Positions 8,753 to 18,112 of a DNA stretch of 64,000 nt are shown here, piece after piece (within the stretch, counting starts at the first letter, position 1; every line of letters starts with the position of its first letter). Origin of the DNA: Halobellus ruber (GTDB taxonomy: Archaea > Halobacteriota > Halobacteria > Halobacteriales > Haloferacaceae); the NCBI RefSeq assembly GCF_014212355.1, contig NZ_JACKXD010000004.1, forward strand, positions 281,712 through 345,711. Reading direction: 5' to 3'. The notes below the pieces were generated by a model. It saw only the letters and a program-made list of their open reading frames with translations, ran no database searches and was not told where the DNA came from. The position numbers were made by a program, and so were the translations under genes.

Positions 8753-10414
8753 ATGTCCACACCCGCTGCGGCGTCCGACCGGGAGATCGACCCGACGGGG
8801 AACGTCGGGGTCTTCGGCGAGGTGCTCGTCGCCGTCGGGGCGGTCCCGATGGCGATCGAACCGTACATTCCGGCGATCGTTCGCCGAAACTTCGGGCTCC
8901 GGGTGTTCCTGCTGGCGTTCGTCTCGATCGTCGTCGCCCCCGGAATCGCGGTCGTCGCGTTCGACGACGTGCTCGCGGCGGCGCTTTTCATCGCCGCCGT
9001 CGTGACCGCGACGGGCTTTCTGGGCTACTGTGAGATGTACCGGGCGCTCCGGGAGATCAACACCCGGATCAAGCGAGTCGACGACGGCCAGTTCGACGTC
9101 TCCTTCGACGCCGACCGGATCGACGAGATCGGGGAGACCTACGACGCCCTCGAGGAGACCGCACGGTCGCTGGGCGAGACGATCGAGCGGGCGGAGTCCG
9201 AACGCGAAAACGCCGAGGCCGAGCGTGAGCGGGCCCGGGAGCTCCACGCCCACCTCGACGAGCAGGCGATCGCGTTCGGCGAGACGATGCGGGCGGCCGC
9301 CGACGGCGACCTCACACAGCGGCTCCCCGTCGATTCCGAAACCGAGTCGATGGCGGAGATCGCGACGGCGTTCAACGGGATGATGGACGACATCGAGGCC
9401 GCAGTCGAGGAGATCCGCGGGTTCGCCGGGGAGGTCGCCGCCGCGACGGCGGACGCCGAGACCGGGGCCGCGGAGATCGAGGAGGCCAGCGCGGAGGTCA
9501 GCGCGTCGGTTCGGGGGATCGCCGGCGACGCCGACGACCAGCGGGAGATGCTCGCGGAGGTGTCCGGAGAGATGAACGACCTCTCGGCGACCGTCGAGGA
9601 GGTGGCGTCGTCGGCACAGACGGTCGCCGAGACGGCGACCGAAACCGCCGAGGCCGCAGAGACCGGGGCGACGACCGCCCGCGACGCCATCGACGACGTC
9701 CGCGAGGTGGCGGCCGTGATCGATTCCACCGTCGACAACGTCGAGGCCTTGGAGGACCGGATGGCCGAGATCGGCGAGATCGTCGGTCTCATCGGCGACA
9801 TCGCCGAGCAGACGAACATGCTCGCGTTGAACGCCAACATCGAGGCCGCACGGGCCGGAAGTGGTGGCGGCGGCGACGGCTTCGCGGTCGTCGCCGAGGA
9901 GGTCAAGCGACTCGCCGCCGAAACGGGCGACTCCGCCGAGGAGATCGAGGGGCTCATCAACGAGGTCCAAGCGCAGACCGCAACCACCGTCGCGGAGGTC
10001 CGCACCGCCCGGGATCACGTCGCCGAGTCGGTCGACGCCGTCGAGAACGTGGTCGAACTGTTCGAGCGCGTCTCCGAGAACAGCCAGCGGACCGACAGCG
10101 GGATCCGGGAGATCAGCGACGCGACCGACGATCAGGCCGCCAGCGCCGAGGAGGCGGTGTCGATGGTCGAGGAGGTCGAGGCGATCAGCCGGACCACCGC
10201 CGAGAAGGCCGGCTCCGCCTCCGCGGCCGCCGAACAGCAAGCCGCCTCGGTCTCGACGGTCGGCGACACCGTCGCGTCGCTTTCGACGGTCGCCGACCGG
10301 CTCGAAGCCGTCGTCTCGGCGTTCGAGACCGGAGGAGATCACACCCGACCCGACGCCGGGGGATCGCCTCCGGGGCGGAGCGCCGTCGCCGGGGACGGCG
10401 GCCGTCCCGACTGA
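8753..10414 (+). CDS. Methyl-accepting chemotaxis transducer without a sensor domain
   Basis: This is a 553-aa transducer. Two closely spaced transmembrane helices (about residues 48-88) have no room for an extracellular ligand domain. They are followed by a HAMP segment (RIKRVDDGQFDVSF), a second HAMP-like segment (DGDLTQRLPV) and a long methyl-accepting coiled coil. The signalling tip EQTNMLALNANIEAARAG lies at about residues 350-368 and contacts CheW/CheA. The tail is Gly/Asp-rich. The architecture resembles transducers that pair with a membrane sensor such as a sensory rhodopsin, but no rhodopsin gene lies next to it. It could instead sense membrane or cytoplasmic cues through its N-terminal 45 residues. 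Confidence 0.85.
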   Translation: MSTPAAASDREIDPTGNVGVFGEVLVAVGAVPMAIEPYIPAIVRRNFGLRVFLLAFVSIVVAPGIAVVAFDDVLAAALFIAAVVTATGFLGYCEMYRALREINTRIKRVDDGQFDVSFDADRIDEIGETYDALEETARSLGETIERAESERENAEAERERARELHAHLDEQAIAFGETMRAAADGDLTQRLPVDSETESMAEIATAFNGMMDDIEAAVEEIRGFAGEVAAATADAETGAAEIEEASAEVSASVRGIAGDADDQREMLAEVSGEMNDLSATVEEVASSAQTVAETATETAEAAETGATTARDAIDDVREVAAVIDSTVDNVEALEDRMAEIGEIVGLIGDIAEQTNMLALNANIEAARAGSGGGGDGFAVVAEEVKRLAAETGDSAEEIEGLINEVQAQTATTVAEVRTARDHVAESVDAVENVVELFERVSENSQRTDSGIREISDATDDQAASAEEAVSMVEEVEAISRTTAEKAGSASAAAEQQAASVSTVGDTVASLSTVADRLEAVVSAFETGGDHTRPDAGGSPPGRSAVAGDGGRPD

Positions 10415-10506
10415 CACCCGCGGGATTCCGGTCGAAACCCCGTCGCCCGCAGGAGGAAAGACTTAACATCGTCTCACGACCGCAGTCATCCTGAGGATAG
10501 TTATCA

Positions 10507-11613
10507 ATGGGGATCGCCGAAACATACACTCGCGGGCGGCAGGTTGCGGTCGCGCGCCCGGGATCCGTCCTCCTGGGGCTCGTCGTGGCTGTCCTGCTGT
10601 TCGACTTGGGCGTCGGGCTGGCCACCGGCGACAACTCGTTCAGCGGCGTCGGGTCGCTTATGTGGGACGGGCTGATGCGCGGGCTGGTGATCGGGCTCGC
10701 GGGCATCGGGCTGTCGATGACGTACAGCATTCTGAACTTCGCGAACTTCGCCCACGGCGACTACATCACCGCCGGAGCGTTCTCCGGGTGGGCGACCAGC
10801 TACCTGATCGCCGGGTTCGGTCGGGCTGATGTCGGCGCTCTCCTCCTGGTCGGCGCCAGCGGGTCGGTATTCGGCGGGACACTCGGCATCGGCGTCACCG
10901 GCACGCCGTTGGCGGTCGTCGCCGGGGCAGTAGTGGCCGGGCTATCCACCGTCGCGCTCACGCTTTTCGTCGACCGCACGGTGTTCAAACCCATCCGCGA
11001 CGAGAGCGGGATCACGCTTCTCATCACCAGCGTCGGGGTTGCGTTCGCACTCCGGTACATCATCCAGTTCGTGTTCAGTTCGAGCGTGCGCGGGACCACC
11101 GACCAGCCCCCGTCGGTTTCGCTGTACTTCGTCGACGGCTTCGTCCGGATCAACGCCCACGATATCGCGCTGGCAGTCGTGGCCGGCGGGCTGATGCTCG
11201 GCGTCCACCTCCTGCTGCAGCTCACCAAGCTCGGGAAGGCGATGCGCGCAATGGCCGACAACGAGGACCTCGCACAGATCACCGGCATCCCGACCGAACA
11301 GGTGGTCCGGGCGGTCTGGGTTATCGGCGGCGGGCTCACCGGCGTCGCGGGGTATATGTTCGTGCTCTGGAAGGGGACGCTCGGGTTCAACGACGGGTGG
11401 CTCCTCCTTCTCCTCATCTTCGCTGCGGTCATCCTCGGCGGGATCGGCTCGATCTACGGCGCCATCGTCGGCGGGCTCGCGATCGGGCTGACCGCGTCGA
11501 TGTCGGTCATCTGGATCCCCTCGGCGTTCTCCCGGGCGGCGGCGTTCTTCGTGATGATCGTCATCCTGCTGGTGAAGCCGGAAGGGATCTTCTCCGGGAG
11601 GTCGACAGCATGA
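10507..11613 (+). CDS. livH: Branched-chain amino acid ABC transporter permease LivH
   Basis: This 368-aa inner-membrane permease is of the LivH/UrtB family. It contains the family blocks GLSMTYSILNFANFAHGDY and GKAMRAMADNEDLAQITG (the coupling-loop region that meets the ATPase), and LGGIGSIYGAIVGG. It is the first gene of a four-gene operon; its TGA overlaps the livM ATG. The start is close to the presumed promoter (AACATCG...GGATAGTTATCA), suggesting a short-leader transcript. It forms the translocation pore with LivM. Confidence 0.92.
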   Translation: MGIAETYTRGRQVAVARPGSVLLGLVVAVLLFDLGVGLATGDNSFSGVGSLMWDGLMRGLVIGLAGIGLSMTYSILNFANFAHGDYITAGAFSGWATSYLIAGFGRADVGALLLVGASGSVFGGTLGIGVTGTPLAVVAGAVVAGLSTVALTLFVDRTVFKPIRDESGITLLITSVGVAFALRYIIQFVFSSSVRGTTDQPPSVSLYFVDGFVRINAHDIALAVVAGGLMLGVHLLLQLTKLGKAMRAMADNEDLAQITGIPTEQVVRAVWVIGGGLTGVAGYMFVLWKGTLGFNDGWLLLLLIFAAVILGGIGSIYGAIVGGLAIGLTASMSVIWIPSAFSRAAAFFVMIVILLVKPEGIFSGRSTA

Positions 11614-12941
11614 GCGTCCACAACGACATTGCGGATCGGATCCCCGGCGGCGATGCGGGGCTCATCGTGGCGGTCCTGCTCGTGACGTACGCCGCGTACG
11701 TACTCGCCGGCGTCGGTCTCGGCTTCACCCTGCGCGGACAACTCAACACTATTGCGACGTTGACGTTCTTCATCGGCGTCTTCGCGATGCTGTCGCTCGC
11801 TTTGAACCTCCATTGGGGGTACACCGGGCTGTTTAACATCGGTATTGTCGGATTTATGGCGGTCGGGATCTACGTAATGGGGCTGGTTTCGAAGCCGCTA
11901 TACGAGGCGGGCGGTGCGGCACAGGTCGGTGGACTGGGACTCCCCATCGTCGTTGGGATGATCGCCGGGACGGTTGCCGCCGCGCTTCTGGGACTGGTAG
12001 TCGCGCTCCCCGCGTTGCGGCTCCGGGCCGACTACCTCGCGATCGTGACCATCGCGATGTCGGAGATCGTCCGGTTTTCCTTCCTCTCGGGGGAGTTCCA
12101 GCAGTTCCGCCTGTTCGGTAGACGCGTGGGGTTCGGCGGCGGAGGAGGGCTTATCCTGGATTACACTGACCCGCTTGAGGTGTTTTTGTCGTTCGTCGGG
12201 CTCTGGGACGCCTACCTCGGGTTCGTCGACGCGTTCAAACTCTTCATCCCCAACAACCCGAAACCGATCATCGACGGCCTGGTCTACGGCGTGGTCCTTC
12301 TGACGTTCGTCGCGGCGTACTACTGGCTGCTGAAACGCACCGGGGAGTCGCCGTTCGGCCGCGTGCTCAAGGCGATCCGGGAGGACGAGGACGTCGCGAA
12401 CTCGCTTGGCAAGAACACGAACCGGTTCAAGATCAAGGCGTTTATGCTCGGCTGCGGACTGATGGGGCTCGCGGGAGTCCTCTGGTTTATGCGGAGCGGC
12501 GCCGTCACCCCGAACACCTTCCGTCCCCGGATCACGTTCTTCGTCTGGATCGCGCTGATCATCGGCGGCGCGGGGTCGAACACCGGGAGCATTCTCGGTG
12601 GCGCGGTCTTCGCCGCCCTACTCTACCAGGGGCCGCGGACGCTGAAGAACCTCATCGAGGCCGTCCTCCCGAACGCCACCGCGCCGTCGGGGTTCGGGCC
12701 GGCGGTCGCACCGTTGATCGCGAAGCTTGATCCGGCGCCGCTGCTCCTCTATACCCTCGACAGCATCCGGCAGCTCCAGTTGGTGTTTATGGGACTCGTG
12801 CTCATCTGGCTGATGCACAACCGTCCGGAGGGGATGCTCGGCCACCGCAAGGAGACGGCCGCGGGTATTCCGCTGACGGCACAGCGGGCCCGGGAGGGTC
12901 AAGCCGCAACCGACGGCGGCGGAGGTGGCGACGATGAGTGA
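11610..12941 (+). CDS. livM: Branched-chain amino acid ABC transporter permease LivM
   Basis: This 443-aa second permease of the transporter begins at an ATG that overlaps the livH stop (ATGA). Family signatures are LALNLHWGYTGLFNIG near the N-terminus, GRVLKAIREDEDVANSLGKN (the ATPase coupling loop) and IGGAGSNTGSILGGAVFA. A Gly/Asp-rich tail follows the last helix (HNRPEGMLGHRKET and on). The stop codon overlaps the livG start. Confidence 0.92.
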   Translation: MSVHNDIADRIPGGDAGLIVAVLLVTYAAYVLAGVGLGFTLRGQLNTIATLTFFIGVFAMLSLALNLHWGYTGLFNIGIVGFMAVGIYVMGLVSKPLYEAGGAAQVGGLGLPIVVGMIAGTVAAALLGLVVALPALRLRADYLAIVTIAMSEIVRFSFLSGEFQQFRLFGRRVGFGGGGGLILDYTDPLEVFLSFVGLWDAYLGFVDAFKLFIPNNPKPIIDGLVYGVVLLTFVAAYYWLLKRTGESPFGRVLKAIREDEDVANSLGKNTNRFKIKAFMLGCGLMGLAGVLWFMRSGAVTPNTFRPRITFFVWIALIIGGAGSNTGSILGGAVFAALLYQGPRTLKNLIEAVLPNATAPSGFGPAVAPLIAKLDPAPLLLYTLDSIRQLQLVFMGLVLIWLMHNRPEGMLGHRKETAAGIPLTAQRAREGQAATDGGGGGDDE

Positions 12942-13812
12942 CGCCGCGGGGGCGGAAGACGAGTCGGCAGCCCCCCCGACTGCGCCCGACGCCGCCGGTT
13001 CAGACGGCCTGAATCTCGGCTCCGGCGGGCCGGGTATCGGCGAGGAGTACCCCCTCCAGGTCGAGGGGCTCCGGAAGGACTTCGGTGGGATCACTGCAGT
13101 CGACGACGCCTCCTTCCGGGTCGAACGCGGGACCCTCACCGGCCTCATCGGCCCCAACGGCGCCGGGAAGTCGACGGCGTTCAACCTCATCACGGGGATG
13201 CTCGAACCCGACGCCGGCACCGTGACGTTCGACGGCGAGGACATCACCGGCTTGAAACCGCACGCCATCGCGAACCGCGGGCTGGTGCGCACGTTCCAGA
13301 TCGCCCGGGAACTTCAGGACATGACCGTCCTCGAGAACATGATGTTGGCGCCGAAGGGCCAGCGCGGGGAGTCGCTGTGGCGGTCGGTCGTCCCAGGGGT
13401 TCGCGGCGACGTGATCGACCAGGAGTCGGACCTCCTCGATCGGGTGTGGGAGGTGCTCGAGTTTTTCGACATCGACCACCTCGCCGAGGAGTACGCCGGG
13501 AACCTCTCCGGCGGACAGCGGAAGCTACTCGAACTCGCACGTGCGCTGCTCACCGACCCGGATATGTTGCTGTTGGACGAACCGTTCGCGGGCGTAAACC
13601 CCTCCCTGGAGAAGCGGCTCTTAGAGCACATCCACGAACTCCGCGAACAGGGCTACACCTTCCTGCTCGTGGAGCACGACATGGACCTGATTATGGAGAA
13701 CTGCGAGCGCGTCATCGTGCTCCACCAGGGCCGGGTCCTGACCGAGGGGACCCCCGCCGAGATCCAGGCCGACGAGGAAGTCATCGAGGCCTATCTGGGA
13801 GGGAACGTATGA
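12934..13812 (+). CDS. livG: Branched-chain amino acid ABC transporter ATP-binding protein LivG
   Basis: This 292-aa ATPase has Walker A GPNGAGKST, the LivG-typical insertion (REL...TVLENMMLAPKGQRGES), ABC signature LSGGQRKLLELARAL, Walker B LLLDEPFAG and switch His in LVEHDM. The N-terminal 35 residues are a haloarchaeal acidic extension. The ATG at 12934 overlaps the end of livM; a GTG nine bases upstream is the only nearby alternative. Partner of LivF in energising LivHM. Confidence 0.92.
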   Translation: MSDAAGAEDESAAPPTAPDAAGSDGLNLGSGGPGIGEEYPLQVEGLRKDFGGITAVDDASFRVERGTLTGLIGPNGAGKSTAFNLITGMLEPDAGTVTFDGEDITGLKPHAIANRGLVRTFQIARELQDMTVLENMMLAPKGQRGESLWRSVVPGVRGDVIDQESDLLDRVWEVLEFFDIDHLAEEYAGNLSGGQRKLLELARALLTDPDMLLLDEPFAGVNPSLEKRLLEHIHELREQGYTFLLVEHDMDLIMENCERVIVLHQGRVLTEGTPAEIQADEEVIEAYLGGNV

Positions 13813-14585
13813 GCACCGACGACGCGGCCGATGGGGGCCACGCCGCGGTCTCACAGGAGACGGTCCCGGACCGCGAGAGCGAGGCGCTGCTCGAAGTCCG
13901 CGGGCTCGACGCCGGCTACGGCGACCTCCAGATCCTGACCGACGTCGACCTCGATGTCGGCGACGAGGAGTACGTCACCATCGTCGGCCCCAACGGCGCC
14001 GGAAAATCGACCGTGATGAAGTCCGTGTTCGGGCTCACGAACCTGATGGACGGCACGGTGACGTTCGACGACGAGGACATCACCGGGCTCAGACCGGAGG
14101 AGATAATCCGCGAGGGGATCGGGTACGTCCCGCAGAACAACAACATCTTTCGGTCGCTCACGGTCCGGGAGAACCTCGAGATGGGCGCGTACATCCTGGA
14201 TACGTTTCCGGACGAGGCCCTGGAGGCGGTTTACGACCGGTTCCCCATCCTCGAGGAACGGGAGTCACAGAAGGCCGGCACGATGTCGGGCGGCCAACAG
14301 CAGATGCTGGCGATGGGTCGGGCGCTGATGTTGGAACCGGCGCTCCTCCTGCTCGACGAGCCCTCCGCGGGTCTCGCGCCCGACCTCGTCGACGAGATGT
14401 TCGACCGCATCGACGCGATCAACGCCGACGGAACCGCCGTGCTGATGGTCGAACAGAACGCGAAGGAAGCTCTGCGGCGCTGTGACCGGGGATACGTCCT
14501 CGCGAACGGCCGTAACCGGTATATGGACGACGGCGACGCGCTGCTGAACGACGAGCAGGTCCGACAGGACTTCCTCGGCGGCTGA
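13809..14585 (+). CDS. livF: Branched-chain amino acid ABC transporter ATP-binding protein LivF
   Basis: This 258-aa ATPase starts at an ATG overlapping the livG TGA. Walker A GPNGAGKST, signature MSGGQQQMLAMGRAL, Walker B LLLDEPSAG and switch region VLMVEQNAKEAL define the LivF subfamily. About 30 residues of acidic extension precede the domain. It is the last gene of the livHMGF operon. The binding-protein gene lies 258 bases downstream in the opposite direction. Confidence 0.92.
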   Translation: MSTDDAADGGHAAVSQETVPDRESEALLEVRGLDAGYGDLQILTDVDLDVGDEEYVTIVGPNGAGKSTVMKSVFGLTNLMDGTVTFDDEDITGLRPEEIIREGIGYVPQNNNIFRSLTVRENLEMGAYILDTFPDEALEAVYDRFPILEERESQKAGTMSGGQQQMLAMGRALMLEPALLLLDEPSAGLAPDLVDEMFDRIDAINADGTAVLMVEQNAKEALRRCDRGYVLANGRNRYMDDGDALLNDEQVRQDFLGG

Positions 14586-14842
14586 TCGGTCGCGGGGGAA
14601 AGGTCGATTCGGGGCGAACAGTCGGCACGCGCGGATCGGGGTCGGCCGACCCGGGAGCCATCGACCGACCCCCTCTTCGGCCCGCGTCGACGTGCCGAGC
14701 GACCGCAACCCGACGCGGGGCGATTCCTCCGTCACGCGTGGTTTGCCCCCGGTATTGTACATAAACCTACGTCCGTACCGGACCGACAGCCTCGATTGTC
14801 TTGTCTGCCGAGAGAAGCCGGAGCGCAGTGTCGCTACGGTCG

Positions 14843-16243
14843 TCAGCTGTCCGGCGGCGACAGCGCCGTGCTAATGACTGAGGAGTACGACGACGCGCCC
14901 TTGTTGAACGCGACCTGATGGTAGACCTCGCCTTCGAAGGTCTCGACGAACCGCCCGGCGAGCTGTTGGCCGTAGTCGTTGTTGACGTGGAGCACCGACA
15001 CGGTGTCGGCCCCGAGTCGGTTGGCCATCACCTGCGCCATCACGCGGCCCTGGAGGAGGTCGGACGGTGCGGTCCGGAAGATGTAGTCGTTGTCGTCGAG
15101 GTTCGTCACCGACAGCGCGGTCGACGAGGGCGAGCAGCCGACGATCTCGTTGGGGATGAACACCTGCTGGGAGACCGGGACGTTCACACCCGACGACGCC
15201 GACCCACAGACGCTCGGCACACCCGCGCTCACCAGCGATTCCGCGGCGGCGGTCCCGGCGCTGGGCGATGTCTGGGTGTCCTCGAGTTGGGCGTTCACCG
15301 AGAGGCCGGCGGGGTTGGCGTCGTTCACCTGCATCGCCGGCAGCTGGGCGGCCTGGATCATCGGGCCGCCGACGGAGGCCAGTCCGCCCGTCTCGGGCAG
15401 GAGGATTCCGACCGACATCTCGCGGTCGGTTCCGCCCGGTATACTGTCGGCCGAGGGGCCGGCACCCTCGGGGTTGGCACCCTCGAAGCTCTGTTTCTCG
15501 ACGTTCTCTACGCTCCCATCGTCGGCGTTGAACTCCCAGATGTTGTACGCTGCGGACGCGGGATCACCGGCCTCGTTGAAGTTCGTTACCGACGACGCCC
15601 CCTGGTAGTTGACGTCCTCGCCGTTCGCCGCGGCCTCGATCCCCGCGATGAGGTTGTCCGGGGTGACTTCCATCCCGCCGGGGTTGGCGACGTTCCGCAT
15701 CTGGTCGCGGATCGCCGTGCCGTCGTTCTCGCCGGCCGCGGCGTTCGCGAGCAGCTGGATCGCCACCGAGTCGTACGACTGGGCGGTGAACACGCCGGGG
15801 GAGGCGTCGTACTCCTCCTGGAACAGTTCGTTGAACGCCTCCTGGCTCGGTCCGCCCGCGGCGGGCGCCGTTCCGGTGACGTTCGCCATGTCGTTGCCGA
15901 CCTGGCCGGGCATCGCCGGGTCGCGGAGGCCGTCGGAGACCAGGATCTCCTCGTTGCCGTCGGAGGCGCTGTAGTAGTCCCGGAACAGTTGGATCCCGCT
16001 CTCGGGATAACCGATCACGACGAGGCCGTCGGGGCCCTCGGCGCCGCCGCCGGAGTCGGTCTCGGTCATCTCGCCACCGTCGTCGCCCCCGCCGGAGTCG
16101 GTCTCGGTCATCTCGCCACCGTCGTCGCCGCCGCCCCCACCGCCGTCGGGGCTCCCGATACAACCAGCCAGTCCCGATGCGCCGATCGCGCCCGCGGCAC
16201 CGACGCGCTTTATGAAGTCGCGACGGACGATATCACGTGCCAT
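14843..16243 (-). CDS. LivJ-type substrate-binding lipoprotein with circularly permuted domain order
   Basis: This 466-aa exported lipoprotein has a twin-arginine signal (RRDFIKR, residues 7-13), a lipobox ending at Cys28, and a Gly/Asp linker with a 14-residue tandem repeat (residues 40-67). The mature body resembles LivJ-family type I binding proteins, but in swapped order. Residues about 71-255 (PDGLVVIGYPES ... FTAQSYDSVA) correspond to the C-terminal half of E. coli LivJ. Residues about 274-466 (MSVGILLPETGG ... SSYSSVISTALSPPD) correspond to its N-terminal half. The end (SPPDS) and the beginning (GPDGLVV) meet exactly where a normal protein would be continuous. ATG 16243 is preferred to an upstream TTG. 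It converges with livHMGF, whose binding partner it should be. Confidence 0.88.
   Translation of the reverse strand: MARDIVRRDFIKRVGAAGAIGASGLAGCIGSPDGGGGGGDDGGEMTETDSGGGDDGGEMTETDSGGGAEGPDGLVVIGYPESGIQLFRDYYSASDGNEEILVSDGLRDPAMPGQVGNDMANVTGTAPAAGGPSQEAFNELFQEEYDASPGVFTAQSYDSVAIQLLANAAAGENDGTAIRDQMRNVANPGGMEVTPDNLIAGIEAAANGEDVNYQGASSVTNFNEAGDPASAAYNIWEFNADDGSVENVEKQSFEGANPEGAGPSADSIPGGTDREMSVGILLPETGGLASVGGPMIQAAQLPAMQVNDANPAGLSVNAQLEDTQTSPSAGTAAAESLVSAGVPSVCGSASSGVNVPVSQQVFIPNEIVGCSPSSTALSVTNLDDNDYIFRTAPSDLLQGRVMAQVMANRLGADTVSVLHVNNDYGQQLAGRFVETFEGEVYHQVAFNKGASSYSSVISTALSPPDS
16047..16130. repeat. Two-copy 42-bp tandem repeat inside the binding-protein linker
   Basis: Two directly adjacent 42-bp units (16047-16088 and 16089-16130) encode the repeated peptide DDGGEMTETDSGGG in the linker after the lipobox. 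The units are almost identical at the DNA level, indicating recent duplication or slippage. Confidence 0.8.
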
Positions 16244-16460
16244 ATCCGTCAAATCGGGTTTTCACCCCATAAATGTATCCGTTGGAACGCCGAACTCGGA
16301 TAAACGATGATCGGGATCTCACCCGGAGAACAACCCGGTTCCCGAGCCAGTCGCCCGTCCTCCCGGAAGCATAATCGTACGTGTCAGGGATGTGGGTTCT
16401 CCCGGCTCGTGCGGCTCGAACCGTCAGGATCAAGCGTTCCGACTATCGTGTGGGAAGTAG

Positions 16461-17150
16461 ATGACGACCCCCTCGTTCGTGATCGGGATCGCCGGCGGCA
16501 CCGGCGCGGGGAAGACCACCGTCGCGCGGTTGGTCGCCCGGAGTGCGGGCGACTCGGTCACCCGGATCCCGCTGGACAACTACTACGAGGACCTGAGCCA
16601 CCTCCCCGTAGCGGAGCGCGAGGGGATCAACTACGACCACCCCTCGGCCTTCGAGTGGGAACTCGTCCGCGAGCAGGTGTCGTCGCTGCTCGACGGCACC
16701 CCGATCGAGATGCCGAACTACGACTTCGAGATCCACAACCGGACCGACGAGACGACGCGGGTCGAGCCAACCGACGTCGTCATCGTCGAGGGGATCTTCG
16801 CGCTCTACGACGACGCGATCCGGGACCTGTGTGACCTCCGGGTGTACGTCGAAACCGACGCCGACGTACGGATCCTCCGGCGGATCGAGCGCGACGTGAT
16901 CGAGCGCGGCCGCGACCTCGAGGGCGTGATCGACCAGTACCTCTCGACGGTCAAGCCGATGCACGAGCAGTTCGTCGAACCCACGAAGAAACACGCCGAC
17001 ATCATCGTCCCGGAGGGCGCAAACAGCGTCGCGGTGAACCTGCTGGAGGAGCGGATCCGCGCCGAGGTCACGGGGACAGCCGGGGACTGGACCCGCGAGT
17101 CGATCGAGGAGGCGCTCGGCGAGCGGGTCGCGGCCGACCCCGACGGATGA
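16461..17150 (+). CDS. udk: Uridine kinase
   Basis: This 229-aa P-loop kinase of the uridine/cytidine kinase family salvages uridine to UMP. Walker A is GGTGAGKTT (residues about 12-20). The substrate-binding segment is IPLDNYYEDLSHL, followed by NYDHPSAFEW, the VIVEGIFAL strand and the lid RRIERDVIERGR. The C-terminus is acidic. Its stop overlaps the ATG of the next gene (ATGA), so the two are translationally coupled. A longer reading frame upstream adds nothing recognisable. Confidence 0.92.
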   Translation: MTTPSFVIGIAGGTGAGKTTVARLVARSAGDSVTRIPLDNYYEDLSHLPVAEREGINYDHPSAFEWELVREQVSSLLDGTPIEMPNYDFEIHNRTDETTRVEPTDVVIVEGIFALYDDAIRDLCDLRVYVETDADVRILRRIERDVIERGRDLEGVIDQYLSTVKPMHEQFVEPTKKHADIIVPEGANSVAVNLLEERIRAEVTGTAGDWTRESIEEALGERVAADPDG

Positions 17151-18043
17151 CCGGCCTCCTGCCGTCGGAAACCGATTGTCCCGGAACCTCGCGGTCCGTC
17201 GACGTCGGCGAGGTGCGCCTGCATACGGTCGTCGCCGGCCCCGACGACGGCGAGCCGGTGGTGCTCCTCCACGGGTTCCCGGAGTGTTGGTACGCGTGGC
17301 ACGACATCGTCGAACCGCTCGCGGCCGCGGGCTATCGGGTCTTCGCCCCCGACCAACGCGGCTACAACCGGAGCGACAAGCCCGAGGCCGTGTCGGCGTA
17401 CCACCCGGACGCGCTCGCCGGCGACGTGTCGGGACTGCTCGGCGCCGTCGCCGCCGCCGACGCCCACGTCGTCGGCCACGACTGGGGCGCCCTCGTCGGG
17501 CGGTGGCTCGCGCTTCATACCCCCGGGCGGGTTCGGACGCTCTCGGCGCTCAACGTTCCCCACCCCGCGGTCCCCCGGCGTGCCGTTCTCACCGACCCCC
17601 GGCAGCTTCTGCGGAGCTGGTACGGGGGGTTCTTCCAGCTCCCGCGGCTTCCGGAGTTCCTCGCCCGGCGAAACGACTGGCGGCGCGCGGTGGCGTCGAT
17701 GGCGGACACGAGCCGTCCGGAGGCGTTCGACGCGACCGACTTCGAGCGGTACCGCCGGGCGTGGGCGGTCCCCGACGCCTTCCGGTCGATGATACACTGG
17801 TATCGGGTGGTCTTCAGGGCCAACGCCCGGCCGCGGCGCCGCCGAGTCGATCCGTCGACGCTCGTGCTGTGGGGCGCCGAGGATGCGTTCCTCCGGCGGC
17901 CGCTGGCGGCGAAAAGCTCAGCGTACTGCGACGACGGCCGGCTCGTGCTGTGGGAAGACGCCACCCACTGGCTCCACCACGAACACCCCGAGCGGGTGGC
18001 CGACGAACTCACTCGACGGTTCGCGGCCGCGGGCGGGTCGTAA
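17147..18043 (+). CDS. Alpha/beta hydrolase, epoxide hydrolase-like
   Basis: This 298-aa cytoplasmic alpha/beta hydrolase has the oxyanion motif HGFPE (HGxP) and the nucleophile elbow GHDWG. The nucleophile is therefore Asp rather than Ser, which marks epoxide hydrolases and haloalkane dehalogenases. The C-terminal catalytic His lies in the HWLHHEHPE segment, with an acid in WGAEDAF. The cap domain (residues about 135-215) is Arg-rich. The HGFPE motif favours epoxide hydrolase. It overlaps udk by four bases; the functional link is unknown. Confidence 0.82.
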   Translation: MTGLLPSETDCPGTSRSVDVGEVRLHTVVAGPDDGEPVVLLHGFPECWYAWHDIVEPLAAAGYRVFAPDQRGYNRSDKPEAVSAYHPDALAGDVSGLLGAVAAADAHVVGHDWGALVGRWLALHTPGRVRTLSALNVPHPAVPRRAVLTDPRQLLRSWYGGFFQLPRLPEFLARRNDWRRAVASMADTSRPEAFDATDFERYRRAWAVPDAFRSMIHWYRVVFRANARPRRRRVDPSTLVLWGAEDAFLRRPLAAKSSAYCDDGRLVLWEDATHWLHHEHPERVADELTRRFAAAGGS

Positions 18044-18112
18044 CCGGCACCCGTCCGGCCGACCCTCCCCGGCGAGCGCCACGTTCAAGCCCGCGCGGAC
18101 GGACGCGGAGGT

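Noticed and set aside
8453..10417. Minus-strand 654-codon open frame over the transducer
   Set aside because: It is an antisense shadow; the plus strand has a complete chemotaxis transducer.
14918..16303. Plus-strand 461-codon open frame over the binding-protein gene
   Set aside because: It is the antisense shadow of the binding-protein gene. Its translation is His/Val/Arg-rich without domains, and the minus strand has signal peptide and fold.
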